A stretch of DNA of 64,000 nucleotides from Helicovermis profundi (lineage in GTDB: Bacteria > Bacillota > Clostridia > Peptostreptococcales > Acidaminobacteraceae). The position numbers and the translations under genes were made by a program. The DNA lies in the NCBI RefSeq assembly GCF_033097505.1, contig NZ_AP028654.1:78001-142000 (forward strand), in the 5' to 3' direction. Below, one piece after another: positions 1 to 7,350 of the stretch. A model generated the notes under the pieces. It had not been told where the DNA came from. It made no database searches and was given only the letters and a program-made list of their open reading frames with translations. Numbering within the stretch: the stretch's first letter is position 1; each line of letters starts with the position of its first letter.

Positions 1-27
1 CAGAAAATATTTATTTTTTTAAGTTCG

Positions 28-88
28 TTGACAAAACTATTACAAATGTGATAAACTGTTTGATTTTATATTGATTATGTGTTACAAT
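28..88 (+). promoter_or_regulatory. Two overlapping sigma-A promoters for veg
   Basis: P1 has TTGACA at 28-33, a 16-nt spacer and GATAAA at 50-55 preceded by TGT (extended -10). P2 has TTGATT at 60-65, a 17-nt spacer and TACAAT at 83-88, also preceded by TGT at 80-82. P2 would start near 95, just ahead of the ribosome binding site. Both are read by eye; strong promoters are typical of veg in other Firmicutes. Confidence 0.7.
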
Positions 89-114
89 GAAAAGAGTCAA
101 GGGTGGTGGTTCGA

Positions 115-375
115 ATGTCGGAGCAAGTAACTTTAATTAAAATTAAACAAGATATCGAAGATTGTTTAGGTAGAAAAGTGTTGTTAAAAACAAATAAAGG
201 TAAAAGAAAAGTTAAAGTGAATGAGGGTGTTATACAATTTGCTTATCCTAGTGTTTTTACAGTCAAAATTATTAATGGATTGGATCTTGAAAGAACAGTG
301 TCGTATAGTTATTCAGATATACTTACAGAAACTGTTGAACTCACTGTATGTGGTAACCCGAATTATATATTATAG
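115..375 (+). CDS. veg: Veg family protein
   Basis: An 86-residue protein of the Veg (DUF1021) family. It carries the family pattern of a basic segment (LLKTNKGKRK) followed by YPSVFTVKI and the signature VSYSYSDILTETVEL. Bacillus Veg is 86 residues, which matches the ATG at 115. The in-frame GTG at 103 would add four residues, but the GGGTGGTGG purine run at 101-109 is correctly spaced only for 115. In Bacillus subtilis Veg is an abundant small protein that stimulates biofilm matrix gene expression. As in many Firmicutes it lies just before ispE. It has its own promoters and terminator, so it is probably transcribed alone. The family call is secure; the exact role here is inherited from Bacillus. 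Confidence 0.93.
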   Translation: MSEQVTLIKIKQDIEDCLGRKVLLKTNKGKRKVKVNEGVIQFAYPSVFTVKIINGLDLERTVSYSYSDILTETVELTVCGNPNYIL

Positions 376-379
376 ATAT

Positions 380-412
380 AACTGTCTTAGGACAGTTTTT
401 TTATTTTTTGAA
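380..412 (+). terminator. Rho-independent terminator after veg
   Basis: AACTGTC-TTAG-GACAGTT stem-loop at 380-397 followed directly by a T-rich run. It begins five bases after the veg stop codon. Confidence 0.9.
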
Positions 413-452
413 TATGTTAATAAAATATAATAATTTCGAATAATAAATAAAT

Positions 453-492
453 ATAAGTTTAAAACTAATGAACCACTTGGTTTTAAACTTAT
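453..492. repeat. Perfect 13-bp inverted repeat
   Basis: ATAAGTTTAAAAC at 453-465 is exactly complementary to GTTTTAAACTTAT at 480-492, with a 14-nt loop. It lies between the veg terminator and ispE. There is only a short T run afterwards, so it may be a weak second terminator or a protein-binding dyad. The rest of 413-623 is very AT-rich; TATAAT strings at 574-579 and 599-604 could be -10 boxes for ispE, but no good -35 accompanies them. Confidence 0.55.
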
Positions 493-623
493 AATTTTTG
501 GATAGTAAGTAAAAAAATAAGTCAATAATTAAAATATTATAATAAATTTATAGAATATTATTGTATTATATTCTATAATATATATGCAATGTATTTTGTA
601 TAATGTATTTATAGAGGTGTACA

Positions 624-1490
624 ATGAATGAATTAAAAGTTATGGGATATGCAAAAATCAATTTACTGCTTGATGTTATATCAAAATTAGATAATGGATA
701 CCATAGTGTAGAAATGATAATGCATCAAATAGATTTGTATGATAATATAATAATTAAAAAAATTGATAAAAATGATATTATTATCAGTAGCAACGTAAGT
801 TATATTCCAACTGGTGAAAAAAATATCGCATATAAAGCTGCAAAGCTTATGATAGATAAATATAGTTTAAATTGTGGTTTTGAAATTGCAATAGAAAAAA
901 ATATTCCTGTTGCTGCAGGTTTAGCTGGCGGAAGTACTAATGCTGCTGTTGTAATTAAAGCGATTAATAAAATATGTGATTTAAAATTAACTATAAATGA
1001 AATGATGAATTTGGGAGTTCAAATTGGTGCAGATGTGCCATTTTGTATACTTGGTGGTTGTGCAGTTGCAAAAGGCATTGGTGAAGAATTAGTGTCACTT
1101 GAATCAGTTGACAATATATGGTTAGTTTTAACTAAACCCAATTTAAGTGTATCTACTCAAAAGATATACAATAAGTTAGATTTGAATTTGATTGAAAGTC
1201 ATCCCAATATTGATAAAATGTTAAATGCGCTTAGTGAAAGAAATATTTATAAAATTTCAAATTCTATGAGCAACGTTCTTGAAAATGTAACAATTGAATT
1301 ATACCCAGTTATTTCAAAAATAAAATCTAAAATGATTGAATATGGCGCAATTGGTTCAATGATGACAGGTAGTGGACCAACTGTTTTTGGAATATTTAAA
1401 AGCAAAGAAAAAGCTGAAAAAGCATATACTCATTTAATTAGAAAATATAGACAAACCTATCTTACAAGAACATTTAGTGATAATAAATAA
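624..1490 (+). CDS. ispE: 4-diphosphocytidyl-2-C-methyl-D-erythritol kinase
   Basis: Cytosolic GHMP-superfamily kinase that phosphorylates CDP-methylerythritol on its 2-hydroxyl, the fourth step of the MEP (non-mevalonate) isoprenoid pathway. At 288 residues it has the normal length. Residues 9-14 (YAKINL) hold the conserved substrate-side lysine. Residues 95-108 (PVAAGLAGGSTNAA) are the glycine-rich ATP loop. Residues 134-138 (IGADV) carry the catalytic aspartate. The C-terminal MMTGSGPTVFGIF is GHMP motif 3. The ATG at 624 follows GAGGTG at 613-618. It stands alone between veg and a GntR-type regulator, an order seen in other Clostridia. No missing residue was noticed. Confidence 0.96.
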   Translation: MNELKVMGYAKINLLLDVISKLDNGYHSVEMIMHQIDLYDNIIIKKIDKNDIIISSNVSYIPTGEKNIAYKAAKLMIDKYSLNCGFEIAIEKNIPVAAGLAGGSTNAAVVIKAINKICDLKLTINEMMNLGVQIGADVPFCILGGCAVAKGIGEELVSLESVDNIWLVLTKPNLSVSTQKIYNKLDLNLIESHPNIDKMLNALSERNIYKISNSMSNVLENVTIELYPVISKIKSKMIEYGAIGSMMTGSGPTVFGIFKSKEKAEKAYTHLIRKYRQTYLTRTFSDNK

Positions 1491-1612
1491 GTTTAGCTAG
1501 ACCTAAACATCGGCTAATCAGATGGATGCTTTACTTCATTTGATTTGAAAGTTAACTTGTAGAAATGGGAGTCTTGACTTTAAAAAAGGAAGAATAAAAG
1601 GGGGAAAATAAA

Positions 1613-2302
1613 ATGATAAAAAAGAAAGGTAAGTTTCATATAAAAAATTATAAACCTCTTGGAGAAGTAGTTTTTGATTATTTAAGAGAAGCAATATTAA
1701 GTGGAGAATTAAAGCCAGGTGAAAGACTTATGGAGATAACTTTAGCTGAACAACTTGGCGTAAGTAGAACTCCAGTTCGCGAAGCTATTAGAAAGCTTCA
1801 AAAAGAAAAATTTGTTGAAATGATACCAAGAAAAGGCGCATATGTAGCAAATTTAACAGCGAAGGATATTATAGATGTACTCGAGATACGAATTGTTTTA
1901 GAAGGGTTTGCCTCTGAATTAGCTAGCGTACGAATAACTGATGAAGAAATAGATGAACTTGGTGAAATTTTATCAGGCTTCAATAATTCTCTTGATACAA
2001 AAGATACCGTAGGAATGATTGAGAGAGATAATGAATTTCATGATAAAATTTTTGAAGCAACTAGAAACAACAAGTTAATAGATATGGTTAGAGATTTACA
2101 TGATCAGTTTCAAAGATTTAGACTTATATATTTTAATGAATTTGATAATTATGTTGAGCTTCAAACTTGGCATGAAAAAATATATAAAGCTATTAAAAAT
2201 AGAGACTCAGAAGGTGCAAGAATAAATGCAGAAAATCATGTGAAATTAATAATGCAAATAGTGCTTAAATGGAAAGAAGCACAGGAAAAAAAGGTGGACT
2301 AA
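1613..2302 (+). CDS. GntR family regulator, FadR/FCD subfamily
   Basis: A 229-residue transcription factor. Residues about 15-80 form the GntR winged helix-turn-helix, including LKPGERLMEITLAEQLGVSRTPVREAIRKL and the wing RKGAYVANLT. Residues about 85-215 form the all-helical FCD ligand domain, with conserved His-containing segments (DNEFHDKIFEA, AENHVKL) that bind a metal or carboxylate effector in this family. The start follows a strong GGGGG purine run. It is preceded by a 122-bp gap after ispE and overlaps the next gene by one base (TAATG), so those two are translationally coupled. The effector is unknown. It is the same subfamily as the regulator at 57193-57831 but clearly a different protein. 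Confidence 0.92.
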   Translation: MIKKKGKFHIKNYKPLGEVVFDYLREAILSGELKPGERLMEITLAEQLGVSRTPVREAIRKLQKEKFVEMIPRKGAYVANLTAKDIIDVLEIRIVLEGFASELASVRITDEEIDELGEILSGFNNSLDTKDTVGMIERDNEFHDKIFEATRNNKLIDMVRDLHDQFQRFRLIYFNEFDNYVELQTWHEKIYKAIKNRDSEGARINAENHVKLIMQIVLKWKEAQEKKVD

Positions 2303-2739
2303 TGGAATGTTTTATTAGAGTTAATTCTACAATTATTCCTGCTAAAGGAGAAAAACAAGTAATAGAATTTGATAGTGAAGCAAAAATCTACAGTAAAAAT
2401 GGAAGCATATATATACTTTATAGTGAAAGTGAAATTTCAGGAATGGAAGGAACCAAGACTTTAATAAAAGCTAAAAAAGATAAAGTTGTATTAAAGAGAA
2501 ATGGAAGTAATATAAGTGAACTTATATTCGAAAAGGGTATTAACCATTCACAATCATATATAACTCCTTATGGAAATTTTTTAATGGAAACGTTAACCGA
2601 AAGAATTGATCTTAATATTAATGAAAACTTACAGGGGACTTTAGCTCTTGAATACGAGTTAGATATAAAAAGTCTTGGAAAATCAAAATATATGCTAGGC
2701 ATTGAAATAATAAAAAGAAAAACAGTTAATCGAGCGTGA
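2302..2739 (+). CDS. DUF1934 (YwiB-like) beta-barrel protein
   Basis: A 145-residue protein of the DUF1934/YwiB family, a small lipocalin-like beta-barrel of unknown function. The family core is clear: YILYSESEISGMEGTKT, then a variable strand, then FEKGINHSQSYITPYGNF and LEYELDI. The start is the ATG at 2302, which overlaps the GntR stop (TAATG) and has AAGGTGG at 2291-2297. An upstream in-frame ATG at 2269 would lie inside the GntR gene without a ribosome binding site and is not favoured. The coupling suggests co-expression with the regulator. A hairpin terminator follows. I infer no biochemical activity. Confidence 0.85.
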   Translation: MECFIRVNSTIIPAKGEKQVIEFDSEAKIYSKNGSIYILYSESEISGMEGTKTLIKAKKDKVVLKRNGSNISELIFEKGINHSQSYITPYGNFLMETLTERIDLNINENLQGTLALEYELDIKSLGKSKYMLGIEIIKRKTVNRA

Positions 2740-2762
2740 TATGATTAGCTGTTTTTCTTTAG
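2720..2762 (+). terminator. Terminator after the GntR-DUF1934 pair
   Basis: AAACAGTTAATC at 2720-2731 pairs with GATTAGCTGTTT at 2743-2754 (one mismatch) and is followed by TTTCTTT. The upstream arm overlaps the last codons of the DUF1934 gene. Confidence 0.8.
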
Positions 2763-2767
2763 TAGAA

Positions 2768-3028
2768 TTATACATAAGTTTTAATATCATAAAGATGATA
2801 TTCTTCGCCTAGATTATCAATAATATATTTTGCTATAGGTGTATTTTTAAAATTAACATTAGAACTTAATTCTTTGTTTTTTATATTAAGTTCTAGTGAG
2901 TCCTTGTCGTCAAAAGAATTTAGTAAAATTTTAGATCCTTTTAAGACAAGTTTTCCTAAAATATTTTTATTGATTTTTTTGCTAAGTGCGATTTTTGTTC
3001 CATTTTCAAATAATAAATATGGTTTCAT
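2768..3028 (-). CDS. Small protein of unknown function
   Basis: An 86-residue ORF on the minus strand that I do not recognise. It is supported by a textbook AGGAGG seven bases ahead of the ATG (plus-strand CCTCCT at 3036-3041). The protein is charged, soluble-looking and has no signal peptide or membrane segment. It begins MKPYLLFENGTKIALS and has a central stretch rich in Lys, Leu and Asn. It sits tail-to-tail with the DUF1934 gene and shares its terminator hairpin in reverse. A 110-bp gap and a strong terminator separate it from the ArsA gene upstream on the same strand, so it is probably its own unit. Confidence 0.65.
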   Translation of the reverse strand: MKPYLLFENGTKIALSKKINKNILGKLVLKGSKILLNSFDDKDSLELNIKNKELSSNVNFKNTPIAKYIIDNLGEEYHLYDIKTYV

Positions 3029-3116
3029 GATAAACCTCCTCTGTATATTTATGCTAAATTCTGAATAATTATTACTCGTTTAAAGCAGTATATCACAAAA
3101 TAACAATAATGCAAGT

Positions 3117-3164
3117 AAAAACAGACAAAAACTTAGTAAATTATACTAAGTTTTTGTCTGTTTT
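3117..3164 (-). terminator. Terminator of the ArsA operon, overlapping its stop codon
   Basis: The 20-nt arm at 3145-3164 (ACTAAG...TGTTTT) is complementary to 3118-3137 around a 7-nt loop. Read on the minus strand the hairpin ends in a T run. The left arm encodes the last residues (KTDKNLV) of the ArsA-like protein, so coding sequence and terminator stem overlap. Confidence 0.88.
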
Positions 3165-4082
3165 AAAAAAATTTGATAATTCATTTATATTTTTAAAGTC
3201 CATATCTCTTTCAAGTAGGGGAAGTTCAATTATATTAAAATCTTTGAAATACTCATATATAGTCTTTAAATGTTTGATTTCATGTTCTTTTTTTCTAATA
3301 AAGAATTCATCTTTAATATTTTTAGGAAGAATTCTATTTACTATTAATGTTCCTACTGGAATACTATATTTATTTAATATTTCAATAGCTTTTTTTGTTT
3401 CATCTATAGGAAGTTTTTCTGCATTAAGTACAAAAATAAAGGATAATTTATTTTGATCGATCATTATTTTTCTTGCTTTTTCTAAATTTTCTTTCCTTCT
3501 ATTAAGTATTTCTATTATAGGATCATGTTCAAGGTTTTTTCTTTTATTTTTGTCAGTAAGGCTCATTTTTTTATAATTCACAACTTTTTTTCTTTTTTTA
3601 ACTAATGAATCAATCCATGAACCTAATAATTCCGGAAGGGTAAAGAGTCTTAATGTATGTCCCGTAGGAGCGGTATCAAAAATTATATAGTCATAATTTT
3701 CAATTTCTGTATTAATTATAGAAAGCATTTTATCAAAAAGAGAGGCTTCGTGTGTTCCTGGTGACACGCTTGCAGCATCAAGTTGAGTATTAATTTCAGA
3801 AAGGATTGCAGGGCTAATAATTTTATGAAGGTTATTTCTAATGGAATTAATATATTTTTTGCTTTCTTCTTCAGGATTTATTTCAATTGCATCTAAATTA
3901 TCTAATATTGTTGTAATTGTGTTGTTAATTTTCATTTCGAAAATATCAGAAGTTGAGTGCGCAGGATCAGTACTTACAAGAAGAACCTTTTTATTTTGAT
4001 TTATCTTGCTAATTGCGAAAGAACTAGCACAGCTAGTTTTTCCAACGCCACCTTTACCACTAAAAAAAATTATTTTATTCAT
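3141..4082 (-). CDS. ArsA/GET3-family ATPase
   Basis: A 313-residue P-loop ATPase with one ArsA-type domain. Residues 1-16 (MNKIIFFSGKGGVGKT) are the deviant Walker A. VSTDPAHSTSDIF is switch I. DTAPTGHTLRL is the ArsA/GET3 signature. The start is the ATG at 4082, which has GGAGGC at 4086-4091; an upstream in-frame start at 4133 would overlap the previous gene and lacks a ribosome binding site. Family members either drive arsenite export (ArsA) or chaperone tail-anchored proteins (GET3). No arsB, arsR or arsD is nearby, so an arsenic role is not supported by context. It follows a small gene by 47 bases and the two probably form an operon. The client or substrate is unknown. Confidence 0.87.
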   Translation of the reverse strand: MNKIIFFSGKGGVGKTSCASSFAISKINQNKKVLLVSTDPAHSTSDIFEMKINNTITTILDNLDAIEINPEEESKKYINSIRNNLHKIISPAILSEINTQLDAASVSPGTHEASLFDKMLSIINTEIENYDYIIFDTAPTGHTLRLFTLPELLGSWIDSLVKKRKKVVNYKKMSLTDKNKRKNLEHDPIIEILNRRKENLEKARKIMIDQNKLSFIFVLNAEKLPIDETKKAIEILNKYSIPVGTLIVNRILPKNIKDEFFIRKKEHEIKHLKTIYEYFKDFNIIELPLLERDMDFKNINELSNFFKTDKNLV

Positions 4083-4129
4083 AATGCCTCCTATTAATAA
4101 TAGAGTATATAAATTAGGAAATTTATTAA

Positions 4130-4420
4130 TCAAGGATCCATGTTTAATTCTCCGGCTTTTTCAATCCAAATGGATTTCTTAGTACTCATCCTTATATCCC
4201 ATCCTTTAAGCTCATCTTCAAGAAAAGGAAGTAATTCGAGAGAATAGTAACTAAGTGGAATTGGAAGTCCTAAAACATCTCCAAAAGAAAGAAGAAGAAA
4301 ATTATCGATTTCTTCATTTTTTGAATTCTTTAATAGTTCATGCGATTTTGAACTTACATCGGTTACGCCTTTTAAAAATTGTATGGTTACTTCTTTTGCT
4401 TTAGAAAATTTAAAATTCAT
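4130..4420 (-). CDS. Small protein paired with the ArsA-like ATPase
   Basis: A 96-residue protein that I cannot place in a named family. The ATG at 4420 has GGGAGGTG upstream (plus-strand 4426-4433), better than the longer start at 4435. It begins MNFKFSKAKEV, has an amphipathic helical N-terminal half and a central LLLSFGDVLGLPIPLSYYSLELLPFLEDEL segment that looks like a conserved recognisable core, then ends acidic. No signal peptide or transmembrane helix is evident. It is the first gene of a two-gene unit with the ATPase, so it may be a partner or client-adaptor. That is inference only. Confidence 0.72.
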   Translation of the reverse strand: MNFKFSKAKEVTIQFLKGVTDVSSKSHELLKNSKNEEIDNFLLLSFGDVLGLPIPLSYYSLELLPFLEDELKGWDIRMSTKKSIWIEKAGELNMDP

Positions 4421-4520
4421 GCTAGCACCTCCCATTTAATATAACTTTATCATAAAATATAATAATGAATGATATTTTGGTATAAAATAACTATAAAAAA
4501 CTTGAAATGCGTAAACTAGG

Positions 4521-4535
4521 TAGTGAAATTCACTA
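4521..4535. promoter_or_regulatory. 15-bp perfect dyad in the divergent promoter region
   Basis: TAGTGAA-A-TTCACTA, an odd-length perfect dyad, lies in the 226-bp gap between the minus-strand ArsA pair and the plus-strand sigma-54 activator. It has the form of an operator. The cognate protein is unknown. Confidence 0.5.
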
Positions 4536-4595
4536 GTAAAAAAATTGTTGTAATTATAAAAAAAATAAATTAAAATAGAAAGAGAAAAAGCTTAA

Positions 4596-4624
4596 AATTC
4601 GGCGGAGTGTGACAGGAATTCGGC
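4596..4624. promoter_or_regulatory. Direct repeats AATTCGGC ahead of the activator gene
   Basis: AATTCGGC occurs at 4596-4603 and 4617-4624, exactly 21 bp apart (two helical turns). The half-site TTCGGC recurs as a dyad just after the activator gene (6049-6062). I infer binding sites for the activator itself. Their position 23-51 bp before its start codon would suit autoregulation. Confidence 0.45.
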
Positions 4625-4646
4625 ATGTGCATTTAGAGGAGATTTT

Positions 4647-6047
4647 ATGAAAAATATTTATAATATAAATAATCTTTATAATTTACTTGATTATGTTTCT
4701 GATGGGATACAAATTTTTGATCAAAATGCTAAATTAATCTATTGTAATAAAAAAGCATCACAAGTTGATGATATTAATATTGAATTATCTTTAGGAAAAA
4801 GTATTCTAGAAATATATCCGTCGTTATCAGAAGAAACAAGTACGTTGCTAGAAGTAATTAAAACTGGAAAACCTATAATTGATAAGGAACAAACATTTAC
4901 TACATATAGGGGAAGTGTTATCACAACAATAAACACAACTTTACCAATATATGATAAAGAAAACATATTTGGTGCGGTTGAAATATCGAGAAATATCACT
5001 GATATTAAAGAATTATCTGAGAAATATGTAGATTTAAAAACTAAGGTATATAGCAATAAAAAAATCAAAATAAGTGATATAGATACTTCAAAGTATATAT
5101 TTGATGATATAGTTACAAAAAATATAGATTTTGAAAAATTGAAAAAACATGCTCTAAAGGCTGCTAATTTAGAGATACCTATTTTAATTTCAGGAGAAAC
5201 AGGTACTGGAAAAGAGCTTTTAGTTCATTCAATTCATAGCGAAAGTAAAAGAAAAAATAATTCTTTTATTGCGCAAAACTGTGCAGCACTTCCCTTAGGT
5301 TTACTCGAAGGGATATTATTTGGAAGTGTCAAAGGTGGATTTACTGGTGCTGCAAATAGGAAAGGACTTTTTGAAATTGCAGATGGAGGAACTTTATTTT
5401 TGGACGAACTAAATTCAATGCCGCTGGAATTACAAGGTAAACTGCTTAGAGTTATTCAAGATGGTGTAGTAAGGAGGGTAGGAGATATCAAAACCAGGAA
5501 AGTTGATGTTAGGATAATTGCAGCTTTAAACATTGATCCATTTACTGCTATGAATAGTAATTTACTTAGGAAAGATTTGTATTTTAGACTAAGCACATTG
5601 AGTTTAAACATTCCTCCGCTTCGAGAAAGAAAAGAAGATATTCCTATACTAATTAAACATTTTATAAACAAATTCAATAAAAAATTCAATAAAAATATAC
5701 TTGGAGTTGTAAAAGAAACAGAAAAGCTATTTATAGAATATAATTGGCCAGGGAATGTTAGAGAACTTGAGCATGTAATAGAAAGTGCAGTTTCGATGAC
5801 GGAAAATAGATATGTTAATAATGAATTTTTGCCTAAAAATTTAGAAAAATTCGCAAAAGAGTTGCTAGTGGATGAAAAATATAAACATGAGTATTCTCTA
5901 AAAAAGGTTATAGAAAAAACAGAAAAAAATATGATAGAAAAAATTTTTAAAGAAAGTATGGGGAATGTAACTACAAGTTCAAAAGTGCTTGGAATTCCAC
6001 GTCAAACTTTGCAGTATAAAATTAAAAAGTATAAAATAAAACTTTAA
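4647..6047 (+). CDS. Sigma-54-dependent activator, PAS-AAA+-Fis (RocR type)
   Basis: A 466-residue enhancer-binding protein. Residues about 10-120 form a PAS sensor. Residues about 160-395 form the AAA+ domain, with Walker A GETGTGKE at 183-190 and Walker B GGTLFLDE at 247-254. The C-terminal 40 residues form a Fis-type helix-turn-helix (VTTSSKVLGIPRQTLQYKIKKY). Such proteins bind upstream enhancers and remodel RNA polymerase-sigma-54 by ATP hydrolysis. The sigma-54-contacting L1 loop reads GGFTGA (230-235) instead of the usual GAFTGA. The gene lies directly upstream of a perfect -24/-12 promoter driving kdd-kam, so it is probably the lysine-catabolism activator; the PAS ligand is unknown. 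A good GAGGAG precedes the ATG. Confidence 0.93.
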   Translation: MKNIYNINNLYNLLDYVSDGIQIFDQNAKLIYCNKKASQVDDINIELSLGKSILEIYPSLSEETSTLLEVIKTGKPIIDKEQTFTTYRGSVITTINTTLPIYDKENIFGAVEISRNITDIKELSEKYVDLKTKVYSNKKIKISDIDTSKYIFDDIVTKNIDFEKLKKHALKAANLEIPILISGETGTGKELLVHSIHSESKRKNNSFIAQNCAALPLGLLEGILFGSVKGGFTGAANRKGLFEIADGGTLFLDELNSMPLELQGKLLRVIQDGVVRRVGDIKTRKVDVRIIAALNIDPFTAMNSNLLRKDLYFRLSTLSLNIPPLRERKEDIPILIKHFINKFNKKFNKNILGVVKETEKLFIEYNWPGNVRELEHVIESAVSMTENRYVNNEFLPKNLEKFAKELLVDEKYKHEYSLKKVIEKTEKNMIEKIFKESMGNVTTSSKVLGIPRQTLQYKIKKYKIKL

Positions 6048-6048
6048 C

Positions 6049-6062
6049 GCCGAATTTTCGGC
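6049..6062. promoter_or_regulatory. Candidate enhancer (UAS) for the kdd-kam promoter
   Basis: GCCGAA-TT-TTCGGC, a dyad of the same half-site found twice ahead of the activator gene. Its centre is about 175 bp upstream of the -24 element and about 200 bp upstream of the expected start site, a normal distance for a sigma-54 enhancer. There is no T run, so it is not a terminator. Confidence 0.55.
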
Positions 6063-6090
6063 ATAAAATAGGAATTCAAAATATAAAGTA

Positions 6091-6145
6091 AAAATAAGGA
6101 TGCTTTTTAATGATTACGATTATCAATTAGGAGCGTTTTTATTTT
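6091..6145 (+). terminator. Terminator of the activator gene
   Basis: AAAATAAGGATGCT at 6091-6104 pairs (with three G-T wobbles) with AGCGTTTTTATTTT at 6132-6145, enclosing a second partial stem. The 3' arm is the T run. It isolates the activator from kdd. Confidence 0.6.
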
Positions 6146-6229
6146 AAATTATAATAAAAACAGAAAAATAAGTGTAAAAAAATATAGTTTGTTAAAATAA
6201 TATTAGGATAATTATAAATAATTCAACTT

Positions 6230-6245
6230 TGGCATATATTTTGCT
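6230..6245 (+). promoter_or_regulatory. Sigma-54 (-24/-12) promoter of the lysine-fermentation operon
   Basis: TGGCATATATTTTGCT matches the consensus TGGCAYR-N4-TTGCW at every defined position. The start site should fall near 6257, 28 nt before the kdd ATG. A sigma-54 activator gene lies directly upstream. Confidence 0.9.
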
Positions 6246-6284
6246 TTAAATAATAGCGTTGAAAAAAATAATGGAGGTATTAAT

Positions 6285-7322
6285 ATGAAAACAGGATGCA
6301 AATTTGGTACACACAGAGTTATTGAACCAAAAGGAACTCTTCCACAACCAGCTCAAAAAATTGATAACACTATGGAAATTTATGATAATGAAATATTAAT
6401 TGATGTTCAAACTCTTAATATTGACTCGGCAAGTTTTACTCAAATCAAGACTCAAGCTGGAAAAGATATTGAAAAAATTAAAGAAATAATGAAAGAAATT
6501 GTTGCTACAAGAGGTAAGCATCATAATCCAGTAACTGGTTCGGGTGGAATGCTTATTGGAAAAGTTAAAGAAATTGGTCCTAAACTTGAAGGAAAAACTG
6601 ATCTTAAAGTTGGAGATAGAATTGCAACTTTAGTGTCATTGTCTTTAACTCCATTAGTTATTAATGAAATTAAAGAAGTAAGAATAGATATTGATCAAGT
6701 AGATATTGATGGACAAGCTATTTTATTTGAAAGTGGTATTTACGCTAAAATTCCTGCTGATATGCCAGAAAACTTAGCTTTATCTGTACTTGATGTTGCT
6801 GGAGCTCCTGCTCAAACAAGAAAATTAGTTAAAGAAGGAGACACAGTTGTTGTAGTTGGTGGAGCAGGAAAATCTGGAATGCTTTGCCTTTATGAAGCAA
6901 AGAAAAAAGTTGGTAAAAATGGTAAAGTAATTTGCCTTGGACATAGTGAAAAATCGTTAAATAGAGTTAAAAAAGCTAATTTAGCTGATGTATACGTGGC
7001 TTGTGATGCTACTAAGCCGGTTGAAGTAATGGAAGCTGTTAAGGAAGCAACTAATGGTCAAATGGCTGATGTAACTATTAACTGTGTAAACATTCAAAAA
7101 ACTGAAATGGGATGTATTTTATCTACAAAAGATACTGGTTTAATCTATTTCTTTAGTATGGCTACAAGTTTTACAACTGCTGCTTTAGGAGCAGAAGGTG
7201 TTGGAATGGATACAACTATGATAATCGGTAATGGATATGCAAAAGGTCATGCAGATATAGCTTTAAATATTATGAGAGAAAGTAAAGAATTAAGAGAGCT
7301 TTATACTGACTTATACGCTTAA
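6285..7322 (+). CDS. kdd: L-erythro-3,5-diaminohexanoate dehydrogenase
   Basis: A 345-residue NAD(P)-dependent dehydrogenase that oxidatively deaminates 3,5-diaminohexanoate to 5-amino-3-oxohexanoate, the step after KamDE in clostridial lysine fermentation. The start MKTGCKFGTHRVIEPKGTLPQPA is characteristic of Kdd. The Rossmann dinucleotide loop is VVVVGGAGKSGMLCLYEA (about residues 186-203), followed by a VICLG strand. The ATG follows GGAGG, and the gene begins 40 bp after the sigma-54 promoter. It is the first gene of the kam cluster, which strongly supports the assignment. The downstream cleavage enzyme (kce) and ammonia lyase (kal) are not in this window. Confidence 0.95.
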   Translation: MKTGCKFGTHRVIEPKGTLPQPAQKIDNTMEIYDNEILIDVQTLNIDSASFTQIKTQAGKDIEKIKEIMKEIVATRGKHHNPVTGSGGMLIGKVKEIGPKLEGKTDLKVGDRIATLVSLSLTPLVINEIKEVRIDIDQVDIDGQAILFESGIYAKIPADMPENLALSVLDVAGAPAQTRKLVKEGDTVVVVGGAGKSGMLCLYEAKKKVGKNGKVICLGHSEKSLNRVKKANLADVYVACDATKPVEVMEAVKEATNGQMADVTINCVNIQKTEMGCILSTKDTGLIYFFSMATSFTTAALGAEGVGMDTTMIIGNGYAKGHADIALNIMRESKELRELYTDLYA

Positions 7323-7350
7323 TTTTAAATAAGCAACAAATGAATTTATA

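Noticed and set aside
3141-4082. Arsenic resistance locus
   Set aside because: Only the ATPase family matches; no arsB, arsR, arsC or arsD lies nearby.
4083-4133. Longer N-terminus of the ArsA-like protein
   Set aside because: The extra 17 residues overlap the upstream gene and lack a ribosome binding site, while the ATG at 4082 has one.
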